From assembly GCA_033557465.1 (NCBI GenBank), contig CM066031.1, positions 1,442,246,163 to 1,442,310,162 of the forward strand: a stretch of DNA of 64,000 bases. The letters run 5' to 3'. Source of the stretch: Ichthyophis bannanicus. Taxonomy: Eukaryota; Chordata; Amphibia; Gymnophiona; Ichthyophiidae. Position 1 is the stretch's first letter; each line of letters opens with the position of its first letter. This document shows, in pieces, positions 44,161 to 55,835 of the stretch. The notes under the pieces were generated by a model. It searched no databases, was not told the origin of the DNA, and was given only the letters and a program-made list of their open reading frames with translations. The translations under genes were made by a program, and so were the position numbers.

Positions 44161-44882
44161 TCCGGCCGCAGCACTGAATATCCGGGTTAACCAGATATGT
44201 TCACTTAGTACTTTGGTTAAAGAAATTTTGTATAAAATTATGACTGCTGAGCACTTAGTAAAAATATTTGGTTGGGGTTTGGATAGTTGCTGGTGGCAAG
44301 TACAGAGGAGGAAACATTTGGTGGTCTTGCCCTAAAATTCAAAGGTTTTGACAGGTAGTGGTGAGGGATTAATAGGACGACAACATAGAGGATGGAACCG
44401 ATGGTTTTGTTATTAGAGTTAATCCCTAGGAGGTTGGGTAAGGGGGAGAGGAAATTAGCCAGGTTGGGGATAGCGGCATTGGGGTGTGAGACAGTGGGAC
44501 ACTTGGGAAATGGAGGAGATGATTGGGATTTTTGAACCTCCTGGAGAAATTCACAGGTAAGCATAATGACAGATTCAATACAGAGACTGCTGAGTGAGGA
44601 AAATTGGCTCATATAATGTTCTGTGGGGAAGCCTAATGTGTACCCGAGGTCAAGTATATCATTTTTAGGTTCTCATGATTCTTGGGGAGGTGGGGAATAT
44701 ATATCTTGGATTCCTTGGGGTTCGTTAGCTGATCTTCAGGGAGGAGGAAGGGTGGGTATTGATCTGCTTATCAGATTGTTTATCTTTGTGTATGTCTACT
44801 AACTGGGCAAAGGGATTGCGGGCAGGAAAACAAGAAATGTAACATTTTTGGAAGGGGATAGTCACTGTAAAATGAGTGGTTA
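44161..44882. other. Anonymous DNA between L2-b and mariner
   Basis: No supported gene. A minus-strand frame of 124 codons (44612-44238) is Ser/Pro/Asn-rich with no family. The first 50 bp contain another GAATATCCGG-type block as at 41.5 and 51.6 kb. Confidence 0.45.
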
Positions 44883-46172
44883 TACAAGGTGCGATTAAAA
44901 TGTATCTAGAGTTGTACAATAACACAAGAAGTATAACACTCAGTCACCTTCAAAGTAGTCCTCTTCTGATAAAACACATTTCCTCCAGCGTTCCTGCCAC
45001 TGCTGGAAACAATTTTGAAATGCCTCTTTCGTTGTGAAGCTGCTGTATTGAATTTTGCTTAATGGTCTCCAAGTCATCGAATCTCCTTCCTTTCAGTGGT
45101 AATTTCAGTTTTGGAAACAAGAAAACGTCACAGGGTGCGAGGTCAGGTGAGCATGAAGGCTGACAGACTTGCTCGATTTGGTGTTTGGCCAAGAACTGCT
45201 AGACAAGATATGATGCGTGAGCTGGGGCGTTATCGTGAAGCAGCAACCATTCACCATTCCTGTGCAACTCTGTACTCTTACAACAAACTGCATCTCTCAA
45301 ATGAGTCAGAACTTGGACGTAGTACTCCTTATTGATGGTTTGGCGTTTTGAAGCATACTCATGATGAACAATACTCTGGTAATCACCGAAAACTGTAAGC
45401 ATGACCTTGACATAGCCCATCAGGTGAGGAGCATTCTTGGGTCTGGGAGAGTCTGGAGTCTTCCACTGTGAGGACTGAGCTTTAGTTTCCAGGTCATAAC
45501 CATAAACCCATGATTCATCACTAACAATAATCTTTTTGATGAAATCAGAATCATTTTCAATACATTCCAACAACTCCCTGGCTTTCTTTTTGGTCAGGAA
45601 AAAGGAGCTTCGACACGAACTTTGCAGACCCACGTCTCATCCCCAAATCAACAGTAAGAATGGCCTGTACTGACCCGAACTGATGTCCATGTCCTCAGCA
45701 GGCTCCCTGATAGTCAAATTGACGATTTGAGAGTATTGCGGCATGCACTGCTTCAATTTTGTCTTTATTCCTGCTCATGGATGGCCTTCCAGAACGTTCG
45801 TCACTGTCAACACTTTATGGCCCTCTTGGAAATGCAGTGTTTGTACCAGTCAAACTCGCGCATGATTCATGCATTTGTCATACACTTGCTATAACTTGTC
45901 ATAAGTCTGTTTGCACAAATCTCCATGTTTCTGGCAGAAGTTAATGCAAATTCGCTATTCAATTTTTTCACTCATCGTAAATCTGCTGAACTGTTTTTAT
46001 ACGATACCAAACATGACACGATTTAAAAAAAATACAGGTGTGCTGCAGCCTCGCTACATTCTGCACATGCAGAGCACGTAACTAGGTCACTGCATGCTTA
46101 ATAGCATCATGGTATGACATATTGTTATATAGTTACACAACAAGTCTCGACACTTTTTGATCACACCTCGTA
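44883..46172 (-). mobile_element. mariner DNA transposon, full length
   Basis: About 1290 bp, the usual length for mariner. It is bounded by TA on both sides. Terminal inverted repeats begin TACAAGGTGCGATTAAAATG on the left and, on the other strand, TACGAGGTGTGATCAAAAAG on the right. Removing it leaves a single TA. One transposase pseudogene fills the interior. Confidence 0.93.
44950..46010 (-). pseudogene. mariner transposase, inactivated
   Basis: On the minus strand it begins near 45980 as MSEKIE followed by a stop, and the N-terminal DNA-binding part is full of stops. The catalytic part is well kept: IVSDESWVYGYDLETKAQSS (first Asp, near 45525), EWLLLHDNAPAHASYLV (second Asp, near 45240) and SCSPDLAPCDVFLFPKLKL (third Asp, near 45150). 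The spacing of the last two is consistent with the mariner DD34D arrangement. A stop follows SYLV and another frame lesion lies near 45640. The enzyme would cut and paste the element at TA. Confidence 0.9.
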
Positions 46173-47689
46173 TAGTGGCTGTGAATTCTAACAATTGCTA
46201 TTGTTAATTGTCCTAGGCGTTATATAAAAAATAATTTAAAATGAAAAAAAGAAAATGTCAAAAGAAAAGATCTGTGCAGGTAAAGAAAGTGGGATCTTGT
46301 ATGCTCTTCTATCCAAGATGATGTGAATACAAAGGAAAATAATATAAAAAGACTGCCCTGCATAAGAAGAAATTTTATAGTCATTCACACTGACAACTGA
46401 AACGTATCCTTAGTGTGGACAGAATAACTGGGCATATTCTGCTGTTATCTACTATGTCTCTTTAGGCATTTGTTTCTCATCAATAATTCTATTTGTTTTT
46501 GCCTCCATTATTTTTTATAGTATTTGATTCATGCTTTTCCAGGGAAGATCAAGGTGAGTTGCATTCAGGTACAGTATGCATTTCCAGTATGCATTACCTT
46601 CACTTAAGTCAGTTGCTTTCTTGTGAAGATATGTTCCTTATATAAATGTTGTCTTCTATATATATATCTATCTATCACCCATGCACAATATAACAGAAAA
46701 GAACAGCAGCAGCAACCCAGTACACAAAATAAATGTAAGACATGGCCCCTGTAGGGCACACCTATACATAATCTTAATCCCGCCCATTCACAGTTTCTGT
46801 TTCTCCAAGCATGGAGGAGCTTGGCCAACTTCCAGTTCTACTTCCTGGTTGCCTGCAGCCAATCAGCTGAGCTTTAGGGGCATGACTACTACTCTGTGCT
46901 ACCTGTTAATGCAGCAGATAGCACGAGATATCCAGCTGCATTAACTGTCAGCGAAGGGCACATGCAGATAGTGCAACGATTTTCTGTACAATCTGCACAA
47001 AATGCGTTAACTGCCAGAGTGGGTGGTAAACAGGGGCGGCCCAAGGGGGGTGCGGGGCCATGTGCGGAGACTCGGTGAGGGGCCTCATTTGCATAAGTGG
47101 CCTTCTTTGCATAAATATTTGCATAATGTTACCATACACTAACTTTTAGTAAACATGTCTCTTAATGAGTGTATGGATAAAGAAAGACTAAAAGATTTCT
47201 ACATTACTATAATCCAGTGCCAGCCGCCAGGCACATTAGGAACTACTACAAACGCTGCCCATTTAGAACCCATAGCAAACCCGCCGTATCCTGACAGCAT
47301 TACCAGGACTCACAAAGCACCATACCCTACCTATCAAAAGGCAACACTGCAAATATTAAACCAATACATTTCAGAGAATACTGGGGAAAGAGAACACATG
47401 GCAATGTCAAATAGGAATTACATAAACAGAATACCTCAGCTCAGTTACACATGCAGAACATAGACCATCACCAAACAAGGAATCACAATTTAGAAACAGG
47501 AAGGCAACAATTAAACTGGAAACCCCAAAAGCCAAACTTGGAATGTACAACAACACTGTAGAAATAAAACTATACATTAATTTCCTCTTGTACCAAACAA
47601 AGCGCAGACGTTAATGATGCACATTTCCCAAAGCTTTCATATTCCAGTTAATAAATTCAAAATAAAGAGATATCTTTCTACCTTTTGTG
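46173..47689. other. Anonymous DNA, no gene seen
   Basis: No recognisable protein or repeat. There is a short (TA)/(TC) microsatellite near 46655-46680. A segment near 46900-47030 with GTTAATGCAGCAGATA-type and GCACATGCAGATAG-type words looks like an eroded repeat. Confidence 0.4.
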
Positions 47690-48010
47690 CATTTTTTTTC
47701 AGTTGCAATTGCTCCAGCCACTTTCTTCTGGTTTCTTCATGTTTTCTGCTAACTCTCCATCGTCTGCTGTCCATTTGTCCTTTTTTCTCTCTTCTAGTTT
47801 TTTTTTCCATTCTCTCTCTCTCTACATCTGCTTTAACATACTAATCTTTCTCCTTTTGCTCTTTCCTCATTCCTATTTCATCCACACAAATTTTACCCCT
47901 CCATCCTCAATCCCCACTTACTCTCCCAATACCCGGCCAATTGTAGATTTTTCATCCCTCCCACACAAAATATTTTTCCCCTCTCCATTTTACTCTCCCA
48001 GCCCCATCCC
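47690..48010 (+). repeat. Pyrimidine-rich tract ahead of the minisatellite
   Basis: T/C-rich with TTCTCTCT runs, resembling 1795-2515 in composition. No coding meaning is assigned to its Ser/Phe/Pro-rich frames. Confidence 0.65.
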
Positions 48011-48014
48011 ATTC

Positions 48015-49085
48015 TAATCCTCCCCCAACATCAGCTCCCTTCTAGTTCCAGTCTCACCCAGCATCCATTCCCTTCTAGTCCCTGCATCAGCCCATTTCCA
48101 GTCCTAGCCCCCCATCAGCCCATTTCCATCCTAGCTCCCCCATCCATTTCCAGTCCGAGTCCCTTCATCAGCTCATTTCCAATCCTAAGCCCCCATCAGC
48201 CCATTTCTAGTCATTTCCTAGCCCCACCATCAGCCCATGTCAAATCCTAGCTCCCCTCCACTCAGCCCAATTCCAGTCCAAGCCCCCCCATGAGCCTACT
48301 TCCAGTTCTAGCCCCTCCATGAGTCCATTTCAATTCAAGCCCCCACCACAGCCCATTTCCAATCTTAGCTCCCCCCAACAGCCCATTTCGTCCTATCCTA
48401 GGTGCTCCATCAGCCCATTTTCAGTCCTAGCTACCTTCCCTCACAGCCCATTTTCATTCCAAGCCCCCTCCCCATCAGCTATTTGCAGTTCAAGTCTCCC
48501 CTTCCACTCAGCCCATTTCCAGTCCTAGCAACCCCCAAACCATTACCAGTCCTAGCCCCCAATCAACCCACTTCCAGTCCTAACCCCCCATCAGCCCACT
48601 TCCAGTCCTACCCCCCCCATCAGCCCACAGCCCATTACCAGTCCTAACCACATCAGCCCACCTCAAGTCCTAACCCCTCCCCATCAACCCATTTCCTGTC
48701 CTAGGCCCCCATAGCGCAGTATTAGTCCTAACCCCCGATCACCCCATCTCCAGACAGCCCCCATCAGCCCACAGCCCATTACCAGTCTAAACCCCCCCAT
48801 AGCCCATTATCAGTCCTAACCCCCCCAACAGCCCACAGCCCATTACCAGTCCTAGCCCCCCCATAGCCCATTATCAGTCCTAACCCCTCCCCATCAGCCC
48901 ATTTCCTGTCCTAGCCCTCCCATAGCCCATTATCAGTCCTAATCCCCCATCACCCCATTTCCAGACAGCCCCCATCAGCCCACAGCCCATTACCAGTCTT
49001 AACCCCCCCACAGCCCATTACCAGTCCAACCCCCCCCAACAGCCCACCGCCCATTACCCGTCCTAACCCCCCCCCCCCCCATCGG
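48015..49085 (+). repeat. C-rich minisatellite, ~25-30 bp unit
   Basis: More than 30 imperfect copies of a unit like CATCAGCCCATTTCCAGTCC followed by TAGCCCCC. Later copies expand to include AGCCCACAGCCCATTACCAG and longer C-runs, ending in a C15-class run near 49066-49080. Unit length varies because the C-run length varies. A GC-rich 200 bp (49110-49290) with no ORF of note follows. Confidence 0.9.
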
Positions 49086-49314
49086 CTCATGGAAAATTAA
49101 AAAAAAAAAAAAGCTGGCTGCTGCCGCTGCCGTTGTGGCAGAATGGAGTGTCCCGCGGGGCCCCCTCTGCCCGGCTGAGCTCTCCCTACCCGGCTGAGCC
49201 CCTGTGCGCCGGCTTTCAGATATGCAAAGGGAGAGTGTCTCCCTCGCGTCTCTGTTAAACCCGCAGGGGCTGATGGGAAATTTCTCACATTGTTTTCCAT
49301 TTAACCTAGTTATT

Positions 49315-49535
49315 ATGCAACCTAGTTTATGTTCACCTAATATTTAATGTAATTCAATATTGCACTGTTCTGCTATATTGTTGTTTAAGTTCCTTGTTTT
49401 TGCTCAACTAATGTTTAATGTAATTCAATATTGCAATGTTCTGCTATATTGTTGTTTAAGTTCCTTGTAAACCGCCCCTGATCTCTGGAAGGGGCGGTAT
49501 AAAAAAGCACTGAAATAAATAAATAAATAAATAAA
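49315..49535 (+). repeat. AAATA-tailed LINE 3' end with internal duplication
   Basis: A segment of about 68 bp containing TTAATGTAATTCAATATTGC and CTATATTGTTGTTTAAGTTC occurs twice in tandem (about 49335-49402 and 49403-49470). The 8-bp perfect hairpin ACCGCCCC (49471-49478) and GGGGCGGT (49491-49498) and the AAATA tail follow. Confidence 0.75.
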
Positions 49536-49606
49536 ATAACTTAGCGGCACCAGCACTGAACATCCAGGGTCGCTGCACATGCTCCAGAGTCGCAGAAGCT
49601 AACCAC

Positions 49607-49726
49607 GTAGTGGCGATATTGCACCACTGACCGTTAGCTCTCATGGATAAAAGATAGGCACATTAGAAGCTGGGCTATCTTTTATCCGCAGTAGCTAACG
49701 GGGCTGCAGCGCAATATCGCCGCTAC
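49607..49726. repeat. Long imperfect hairpin
   Basis: Left arm (49607-49657, GTAGTGGCGATATTGC...GATAAAAGATAG) is complementary to right arm (49674-49726, CTATCTTTTATC...GCAATATCGCCGCTAC), with a loop of about 16 bp. It is MITE-like, with no coding capacity. Confidence 0.7.
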
Positions 49727-49754
49727 CCGGTTATCTACTGTCGCCACTCAGGAC

Positions 49755-49788
49755 ATGCCCTGATGCTAAGCAGTTAGCATCAGGGCAT
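49755..49788. repeat. Perfect 15-bp hairpin
   Basis: ATGCCCTGATGCTAA, four-base loop, TTAGCATCAGGGCAT: perfect arms. It lies between the long hairpin and the LINE start and could belong to the same small element. Confidence 0.7.
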
Positions 49789-49809
49789 ACAGCAGCATTA
49801 GCATTTCTA

Positions 49810-51595
49810 TCTAAAATGATAGATATATCGTTCTCTACAGGGACATTCCCCCACACTCTGAAGCAGACCTCCATCAGACCTCTCCTAAAAAACAGCAGGT
49901 TGGACCCCTCCTTGATGGAATCCTATAGACCCATCTCCAGCATTCCTCTCCTTTCGAAAATCATTGAAAAGATTACTCAACGTCAGCTACAAGATTATCT
50001 TGACTCCAATGCACCTTTGCACCCATGTCAGCACGGATTTCGTGAATCACACGGTGTAGAAACCCTACTGACTTCCCTGTTCAATACTCTAACCATAGGC
50101 CTAAACAACGTCAGACAAGGTTTTGCTTTAATCTTCATGGACATTGCCGCGGCGTTTGACACTGTTGATCATGAAGTTCTCCTGTCACGTCTTAGAGAGA
50201 AGGGAGTTCACGGATCAGCCCTCTCTTGGTGTTCCTCATACCTCAGAGACCGTTGGCAACATGTTCGCTCTGGATCTTCAACCTCCGACCCCTTCCAGCA
50301 AACCAAAGGTGTGCCACAAGGTTCCTCCCTGTCCGCCTTACTTTTCAACGTTTATATGCAGCCTATCTGTGACCTCATCCACTCTTTTAACATCAACTGC
50401 CTGGTCTATGCTGATGATGTCCTTATGTATATGCCATTCTCAACAGAACTCCTTGACCTCTCCCCACTAATCAAGTGCTTTGACGCGGTCACTGACTGGT
50501 TAAAATCACAAATGCTTAAGATAAATTTTAAAAAGACAGAAGTCCTCTTCGTGACCAGAAACCCCTCATTCACCTCACCAAGGTCCATCAAGGTGCGTGA
50601 CACCGAGCTCCTCTGCAAGACTACAGTTAGATACCTAGGGGTTACGCTTGATCAACATCTCAATATGAAGGCTCATATCAGCAACGTAGTGAAATCTGTC
50701 TATCATAAAATCCGGACCCTTCGTCATCTGCGTCAGCTGCTAGAACCAGATGACTTTCGATCAGTCTTTCAGGCCTTAATAATGCCCCATCTGGACTACG
50801 CCAATGCTATCCTGCATGGCCTACCAAAGAGCACGATCAACCCCCTACAATTGGCCATGAACTCAGCTGCAAGAATCCTTTATGGAGCCTCTAAGAGAAC
50901 CCACATCACTCCAATACTGAAACAGCTACATTGGCTTCCTATGCAGTCCAGGATCTCTTTCAAGATCCTAACTATGACTCACAAAGCGATCTATAACAAC
51001 TCCACATCTTCTATCACCGACCTGATATCAATTACACCCCCTAATCGAGCAAGGAGATCGACTGCCTCCAACTCTCTTGTACTACACCTAAGGCAATCAC
51101 GAAGTGCTCTCAAGTCACCAGATCCAGAGCCTTCTCTTACTTTGCACCTTCATGTTGGAATGCCCTACCAACAGGCATCAGAACCATCAGTGACCTCTCC
51201 CAGTTTAGGAAGGCACTGAAGCATCATCTGTTCTTGCAGCACTACGATGTTTCAGACACCCCCTCACACCAACCCACTTCTACACCTCAGACCAACACAT
51301 TAAACTCATGCACTCCATAGTCTTAACGCGCAGAGCTGCAATCTCACCTTACTTCTCCTCTCATCAAGAAATATTTAGCTGCATTTAGTTGCTTTGTACA
51401 TAGTTGCTTCTATACATAGTTTATTATGTTCTCTGTTTATGAAACCTGTTTTATGTATACCCAGCTTATTTTCCTGTTCTTTGTAAGCACTGATCAATTT
51501 TTGTGACGTGTAGTTTCTGTTCATTGTAAACCGCACTGATGTCAAATAGCGCGGTATAAAAGAAACTGTAAATAAAATAAAATAATAAAAATAAA
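49810..51595 (+). mobile_element. AAATA-tailed L2-type LINE, 5'-truncated
   Basis: It contains the RT gene and 3'UTR and ends with the hairpin ACCGCAC (51530-51536) and GCGCGGT (51549-51555) followed by TATAAAAGAAACTG and an A/T-rich tail. It lacks the endonuclease. Protein and tail are closely related to the element at 52.7-55.8 kb, which defines the family. Confidence 0.9.
49816..51320 (+). pseudogene. L2-type reverse transcriptase, nearly intact (one frameshift)
   Basis: A 467-codon open frame from 49816 holds the whole RT core: MESYRPISSIPLLSKIIEKI, HPCQHGFRESHGVETLLTSL, LIFMDIAAAFDTVDHEVLLS (first catalytic Asp), FQQTKGVPQGSSLSALLFNV, and INCLVYADDVLMYMPF (catalytic YADD). KINFKKTEVLFVTRNP, VRYLGVTLDQHL, FQALIMPHLDYANAILHGL and ILKQLHWLPMQSRISFK continue into the C-terminal region. 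Near 51110 the frame slips; the expected ending (AFSYFAPSCWNALPTGI, FRKALKHHLFLQHY) is readable in the next frame up to about 51320. So one late frameshift and 5' truncation are the only visible defects. Confidence 0.9.
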
Positions 51596-52739
51596 TTAGC
51601 TGGGGATATTCAGTGGCACTAACCATTTTAGTATCATTGAATATCCCATTCAGCAGCATTTACATGGTTTACAGCTCTGTAAACCGTGTAAATGCCTTGG
51701 AATATCGGGCCCAACATCTCTAGGACATTTCCCTACCAACACATTGAAAGGATGACTAAAACCATGTGGAAACAAATAGTCTGGAAGTAACAAAATGGGG
51801 ATTTTTTGCACATCCCAAAAGCGATACACTGATGTTTGCCAAGTGCACTTTACTAATACTTTGAAGGCTGCTGTACAGAAACACACAGGGATTCCTGAAG
51901 GCTGCTGTACTGAAATGCATAGAGATTCCAGAAAGCATGACAGAACTTTTGTAGCTACTCGACACTGCAGCAAATAAATCTTTCAGGGTACATCTAAGAA
52001 AATTATGGGATAAACAGATGATGGATGACACAGCAGCAAACCACACAAAAGGCAGACATCGCAGGAAAGCAACATTTGAATGTCAGTGGACAGTGCCAGC
52101 TTGGAGGCAAGTGCCTAAAACACTTGTAAAAATATTGTTGTAAGAAGTTAGGCACAAACAGCCAGAAAGCCTCCATCAGTGAAGTTGCTACAAATCTTGA
52201 AATTTGAAAGGAAGATGCAAAGAATTATGAATATGATAAATTACAGTGTACTTGAGATGGAAGCCAAAAATCAATATATCTGCTTACAAACCTAATGACC
52301 TGCAATAGCTTGCATAGAAAAAAATATGGATAGTAATTGCAATATGTTAGGAGACAAGTTTGATTACTTACAAGTTATGTAATTAAAACTGGCTATGGTC
52401 ACGTCAAGCTGTTTTTGTCCATCTTTTGTTGCATTCACTGTTAGAACTAGATGATGTATCTATATACCTATGAGCCTATGTATATTTAACATACCCAGCT
52501 GTATATTTTATTATTGCCAGCCGTATGAATACGGTACTTAACTGTAGCATTACATCTAACCACCCAGAGCCAAAGACATCACCTGCACAATCTCCTGAAG
52601 CCACACAACTCTGTTCTACTCACACATTATTGCTCTATAGTCTCAAGGCAGCTCAAACACAAGAACGGATCACTTCATGACAACATTAATCTGTGGCTAC
52701 CTTCTCTTAGGGCTGATCAGTAGCACTTTAGCCCTAACA
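51596..52739. other. Anonymous DNA between two LINEs
   Basis: It contains the hairpin at 51656-51695 and a two-unit 34-bp tandem repeat at 51863-51930 (GAAGGCTGCTGTAC... twice). No supported gene. Confidence 0.5.
51656..51695. repeat. 40-bp hairpin
   Basis: GCATTTACATGGTTTACAG and CTGTAAACCGTGTAAATGC are complementary except one position, with almost no loop. It lies in a GATATTCAG/GAATATC-flanked segment also echoed at 41.5 and 44.2 kb. Confidence 0.65.
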
Positions 52740-52879
52740 AACACTCACAACCACATACCTATTCCACAGGGATATTTATTTATTTATTTACATATGGGAG
52801 GAGATGGTCAAGAGACACCCTCCACAAGTCAGTAAACGACACGCAACCAACATACCAATACCTACTACACATCACAATT

Positions 52880-53680
52880 CAACACACCACAAATGTAAGA
52901 AAGGATAACCTACCCCCACAAGATTTAAAGGCTGCCCTTATAAATGCATGTTCAGTCCGCAACAAATGGCCAATCATCACCGACTTAATAGTCCTCCACA
53001 ACCTTGACCTGCTCCTGATCACAGAAACCTGGCTAACAAACACCGACACCGTTCTCCTCAACCACCTGCTACCCCCCAACTTTACAATACACTGTTGTCA
53101 CAGAGGCGACAAAGAGGCGGAGGAGTACTCATACTCGCCAAAACTGACCTCAATTTCCAACTCTCCAACAGTACCAACACATCCAACCTTGACATAGTAA
53201 TCATAGCAAATAATCACTGCTCCATCAATCTGCTGTACAGGGCCCCAACATCTTCTCATGAGGACTTACCCACGATAATTGAGATAGCCTGCAATACTCC
53301 AAGCTTGCGTACCCCAAACTGGATATTGGGAGACTTCAATCTGCCATCCCTGCATGACTCTCAAGCGACAACACTCCTTGATGCACTGACAAACTTAGGT
53401 TATCAGCAGTTAATCAATGAACCAACCCACACAAAAGGAAACACACTGGATCTGATCTTCGCTCCTATAACCGTCCGCAACGCAGCCCCCTACACCTCAC
53501 CAACCTACACCAAAGTTCCATGGTCCGACCATAAGCTAATCACGTTCCAAATTCCCATGGAAGACCACCCCAAGAAGCCTCCTGGAAACGAGACAAACGC
53601 CACAAGAATACCCCCACGTAGTTTCCATCCTTTCAACAGGGAAACCATTATGAATCACACACAGCATGACAACAACTAAC
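52880..53680 (+). pseudogene. L2-type endonuclease, one frameshift
   Basis: AALINACSVRNKWPIITDLI and DLLLITETWLTNTDTVLL open the domain with the catalytic Glu of TETWL. After a frameshift near 53100 the frame gives RGGGVLILAKTDL, INLLYRAPTSS, NWILGDFNLPSLHDSQ (Asp and Asn), EPTHTKGNTLDLIF and PWSDHKLITFQIPM (Asp-His). These are the expected order and spacing of an apurinic-type LINE endonuclease. It ends at a TAA (53677-53679) before the RT part, which in an intact element would be in the same frame or linked by readthrough. Confidence 0.85.
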
Positions 53681-53688
53681 TTGATAAA

Positions 53689-55647
53689 CTAGTCTCCAGC
53701 TGGAACGACAGCCTTAGCTCCATTGCACTACGCACGGTGCACAACAAAGCCCCAAGGAAAAGAGCTGCTGCGCCCTGGTACTCAAAAGAACTACGGGATT
53801 CCCTCCTCAAACTCAGAAAACTCGAAAGGCGATGGAGGCGTTCACGATACACAGAAGACCAGGAAGCCTATAACCTCCAACTAGCAACGCACCGTAAGGC
53901 GATAACTGAGAAAATAAGAGAAGCGCACACAGACTACGATGACTTCCTTCAATCAAAGCTATGCCAAACCAGCAAGCTTGACGCACCCGCCTCCTACAAA
54001 GTGCAAAGCAATGCAAGGAAACTAACATCTTTCTCCACTCCATCACTTAAACAAATTGCGGACACCATCTCCACAATCAACACCTCAACAGCGCAGACCG
54101 ATCCTTGTCTCGCCTTTTGGATAAAGGAACTAAAAACTGAGTTTAGCCCATTCATAGCCAGACTCTTTAACACATCATTCAGCTCAGGATTTTTCCCCCT
54201 AAATCTCAAACAAACATCCATCAAACTCCTGCTGAAAAACAGCAAACTCGACCCTCAGAAAGTGGAATCATATAGACCAATTGCCAGTATTCCACTCCTA
54301 GCCAAGATAATAGAAAAAGAGGTCCAATGCCAGATACAACACGTCAATGATGTCGCACCTCTAGACCACTGCCAACATGGCTTCAGAGAAGCCCATGGTG
54401 TAGAGACTCTACTCACCTCCCTCTTCAACAACATTCTCAACACAATAGACAACATTCATAACGGTGTGGTTCTTATATTTTTGGATATTGCCGCAGCCTT
54501 CGACTCAGTGTGCCACATGACCCTCCTGAGACGGCTAGAAGAGAAAGGCATCTGTGATTTAGCTCTAACATGGTGTAAATCATACTTATCTGACAGATGG
54601 CAGCATATGCGAACAGAGACTTCAACATCTGAACCGTTCCACCAGAAACAAGGCGTTCCGCAGGGATCTTCCCTATCAGCCCTAATGTTTAACATCTACA
54701 TGCAGCCCATCTGCGACCTCATACGTTCATTCAACATTAAATGCATGATATATGCCGATGACGTCCTGCTCTACACACCCTTCAAAACCGACCAGATCGA
54801 TCTCTCATCACTAACGAACTGTTTCAGTGCAGTGGAAAACTGGCTCCAAAATCAGAACCTCCGGGTACAACACAAGAAGACGGAAGTGCTGTTCATTACC
54901 AGAAACCCTAACTTCCGCCCACCAGCCAATCTAAAAGTCAGAGATGTAGAACTGCAAACCAAGTCCACAATCCGTTACCTGGGCGTAACACTGGACCAAA
55001 AACTGGACATGAAGACTCACATCGGCAACATGGTCAAATCAGCATATCTTAAAATCAAAACACTCAGACATCTACGCCCCCTGCTGCAACCTGATGATTT
55101 CAGAATGATCTTTCAGGCGCTAACTATTCCACATCTCGACTAAGCAAACGCGATTCTGCAAACCCTAACTCCACTCCAACTCGCCATGAACTCTGCAGCC
55201 AGAGTTCTAAATGAGGCCTCAAGACGTGACCATATAACACCTATCCTCAAAAGTCTCCACTGGCTCCCAGTTCACGGTAGGATCACCTTCAAGATCCTGC
55301 TACTAACATTCAAGGCCATCAACGGGCTCTCCCCCTCATCACTTGCGAGCCTTACTTTCATGACTCCCCCCACCAGGACCAGACGACACACAGCAATAAA
55401 TACTATGGTAATCCCCAAAACAATAACCCATTGTACACAGTCAACCGCAAACAGAGCATTCAATCTTTGTGCACCTAGAAACTGGAATGCCCTGCCACCC
55501 AGCATACGAGCAATCACAGAGATAACCAAATTCAGGAAGGCACTGAAGCATCACCTCTTCCTCAAGTGCTACCCGGAAGTAGGTACGCCAAAGTACCCCG
55601 CACTCAACACAGATCCTCAACCACCCAGTAACCATTCCACAATATGA
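53689..55647 (+). pseudogene. L2-type reverse transcriptase, one in-frame stop
   Basis: Two abutting frames make a full RT. RAAAPWYSKELRDSLLKLRK is the start of the linker, then VESYRPIASIPLLAKIIEKE, HCQHGFREAHGVETLLTSLF, LIFLDIAAAFDSVCHMTLLR, HQKQGVPQGSSLSALMFNIY, KCMIYADDVLLYTPF (catalytic YADD), VLFITRNPNF, TIRYLGVTLDQKLDMKTHIG. A TAA at 55141-55143 replaces the Tyr codon in HLD-Y-ANAIL. The same frame or a close one resumes to give HITPILKSLHWLPVHGRI, FNLCAPRNWNALPPSI and FRKALKHHLFLKCYPE. No other lesion interrupts the core. Confidence 0.9.
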
Positions 55648-55835
55648 TGTACATAGTGTATATACGTTCTGGTATGCTTTTTGTGTAAATAGTTAACATG
55701 TTATCCAAGTTAATCTCCCTGTTATCTGTAATTTGCGGTGTAACCCTACCGTAAAACCTCTTTTGATGTTCCATGTAAACCGCACTGATGTCGAATAGCG
55801 CGGTTATATAAGAGTATTAAATAAATAAATAAGAT

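Larger units (their letters stand above)
52740..55835 (+). mobile_element. AAATA-tailed L2-type LINE with endonuclease and RT
   Basis: The longest LINE copy in the window: endonuclease, RT and 3'UTR, ending with the hairpin ACCGCAC (55779-55785) and GCGCGGT (55798-55804) and an AAATA tail. The 5' end is uncertain. Sequence upstream of 52880 may be its 5'UTR, and an ATTTATTTATTT stretch at 52780 may be a foreign tail. Lesions are few, so it is a relatively young copy. Confidence 0.88.

Noticed and set aside
44238..44612. 124-codon minus-strand frame left of the mariner
   Set aside because: Ser/Pro/Asn-rich with no motif; open by composition.
48319..48647. Open frames in the C-rich minisatellite (repetitive Pro/Ser/Phe/Gln)
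   Set aside because: Translation of a tandem DNA repeat in more than one frame, with no conserved unit in protein terms.
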